From assembly GCA_937891085.1 (NCBI GenBank), contig CALAEY010000127.1, positions 1-7,476 on the forward strand: a DNA stretch of 7,476 nucleotides, given 5' to 3'. Positions 6,906 through 7,476 of this stretch are shown here, piece by piece; position 1 is the stretch's first letter, and every line of letters starts with the position of its first letter. A program made the translations under genes and the position numbers. The stretch comes from an uncultured Prevotellaceae bacterium. GTDB lineage: Bacteria; Bacteroidota; Bacteroidia; Bacteroidales; Bacteroidaceae. The notes beneath the pieces are model-generated. The model was not told the origin of the DNA. It did not search any database and worked only from the letters and a program-made list of their open reading frames with translations.

Positions 6906-6937
6906 CAAAGGTAAAAAATGAATTGCAGAATTACAAG
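6906..6937 (-). promoter_or_regulatory. Bacteroidota-type promoter for the methyltransferase operon
   Basis: On the minus strand TACCTTTG (6913-6906) matches the Bacteroidota -7 consensus TAnnTTTG exactly. CTTG (6937-6934), a near match to the -33 TTTG box, lies 20 nt upstream of it, the expected spacing. Transcription would start around 6898-6901, giving a leader of about 300 nt before the ATG at 6593. I see no other TAnnTTTG element between here and the gene. Confidence 0.6.
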
Positions 6938-7017
6938 AGTTGAAGTAAGAAAGTGAAAGCGTGACGCCAAGATTATCTGTCAAATAATAGTAATGCTGTT
7001 TTGTCACTACTGTCCCG

Positions 7018-7299
7018 TTAAGATTTAAAGTCTCGAAATAAACAGAGTTGACTATCATCTTTGGGGAAGTTATTAATTGGTTTGTTAAACAATTCAGGAA
7101 TGGGTATCTTCTTAAACAACATAGTACCTATGGTCTGGGAAATCATATACAAAGATGGCTCCTCGATATGCATGCGCTTCTTGGCCATAGCCAGTAGCAG
7201 GAAAGCACAGGCTGCTATCCAGATTTGTGTATAGACAGCATTCTCTGAGGTTCCGTAAAACGACTTGATATTCAGATGTTGCTTTATCCATTTGAAGAG
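7018..7299 (-). pseudogene. IS4-family transposase, C-terminal remnant
   Basis: The last 93 residues of a DDE transposase remain (LFKWIKQHLNIKSFYGTSEN...CLFRDFKS), ending at a TAA at 7020-7018. The segment FKWIKQHL-x-IKSF-x-GTSENAV-x-TQIW is typical of IS4-family transposases common in Bacteroides and Prevotella, which are usually about 370-400 residues. Homology stops at about 7299. In intact relatives the Y-R-E block ends in ELFFKWIK; here the residues before the Leu read SHK, so the catalytic Glu and everything N-terminal is missing. A stop lies in frame at 7329-7327. The remnant cannot be active. It suggests an earlier insertion next to the operon followed by deletion or recombination at the breakpoint. 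The gene-proximal IS end probably lies within 6975-7017 but cannot be delimited here. Confidence 0.8.
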
Positions 7300-7326
7300 C
7301 TTATGAGAAGCTACACATAAGCTCTT
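7295..7326. repeat. 11-bp perfect inverted repeat at the transposase breakpoint
   Basis: AAGAGCTTATG (7295-7305) and CATAAGCTCTT (7316-7326) form a perfect 11-bp stem with a 10-nt loop. The inner side of the left arm is the last transposase-like sequence and the right arm lies outside it, so the hairpin straddles the breakpoint. It is not followed by a T tract on either strand long enough to call a terminator with confidence (only TTTT on plus). Confidence 0.65.
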
Positions 7327-7476
7327 TTATGACAAGTTTATCGTTATGCAAAGTAAAGTGAGAAGTATACCTGATAATCAGATGTTTGTGAGATCACTTC
7401 TCACTTCCACTTCACATAATATTAATCCATGTGGTGATAAGTTCCTAAAGGCTTAATAGCGTTCCTTAAATGGTGT
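7327..7476. repeat. Gene-free right edge with a spaced inverted repeat and tandem CACTTC units
   Basis: No coding region is seen here. AAGTGAGAAGT (7356-7366) and ACTTCTCACTT (7396-7406) form a perfect 11-bp inverted repeat separated by 29 bases. The right copy opens a short tandem run of CACTTC-like heptamers (7395-7415). A small palindrome CTGAT-A-ATCAG (7371-7381) lies between the arms. The element is not recognised; it may belong to another mobile-element end or a recombination-prone intergenic repeat. Confidence 0.5.

Noticed and set aside
6737..6970. 77-codon minus-strand frame starting upstream of the promoter
   Set aside because: It covers the promoter and half of the inverted repeat, has an atypical composition and no recognisable family; the nucleic-acid structure explains the region better.
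6642..7415. CRISPR array
   Set aside because: The repeats are inverted or short tandem units with no regular direct repeats and spacers, and no cas genes are present.

Overview
The window looks like an accessory (defence-type) region of a Bacteroidota chromosome, probably from the Bacteroides/Prevotella side. The clues are moderate GC (about 40% by eye), a promoter of the Bacteroidota type (TAnnTTTG with an upstream TTG-type box) rather than a sigma-70 one, mostly weak or absent Shine-Dalgarno sequences, and the tail of an IS4-family transposase of a kind common in Bacteroides.

All complete genes lie on the minus strand and form one compact operon, read from right to left. First is a beta-class adenine DNA methyltransferase resembling type III Mod (start about 6593). 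Next is a DEAD/DEAH helicase with a C-terminal nuclease motif resembling type III Res (overlap ATGA). Then come a 70-residue acidic/basic small protein (19-nt gap) and a 672-residue coiled-coil ABC/SMC-type ATPase resembling DndD (3-nt gap). A further gene may begin 11 nt downstream and run off the left edge. A plausible reading is a type III-like restriction-modification module with two accessory subunits, the last borrowed from the phosphorothioate (Dnd) world. No sulfur-modification genes are present in the window.

The roughly 400 bases upstream of the methyltransferase (6594-7017) hold no convincing gene but are highly structured. A Bacteroidota promoter (6906-6937) would start an RNA of about 300 nt. 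Its leader is almost entirely one long imperfect inverted repeat (6642-6874). At its 3' end is a hairpin plus a 12-base T-rich tract that looks like an intrinsic terminator (6635-6680), placed between the promoter and the methyltransferase start. The long-range pairing and the terminator hairpin compete for the same bases, which is the architecture of a transcription attenuator. An alternative is a separate small structured RNA.

The right end (7018-7299) is a C-terminal remnant of an IS4-family transposase, broken at about its catalytic Glu and bordered by an 11-bp hairpin. Beyond it, about 150 bases to the edge carry only short inverted and tandem repeats.
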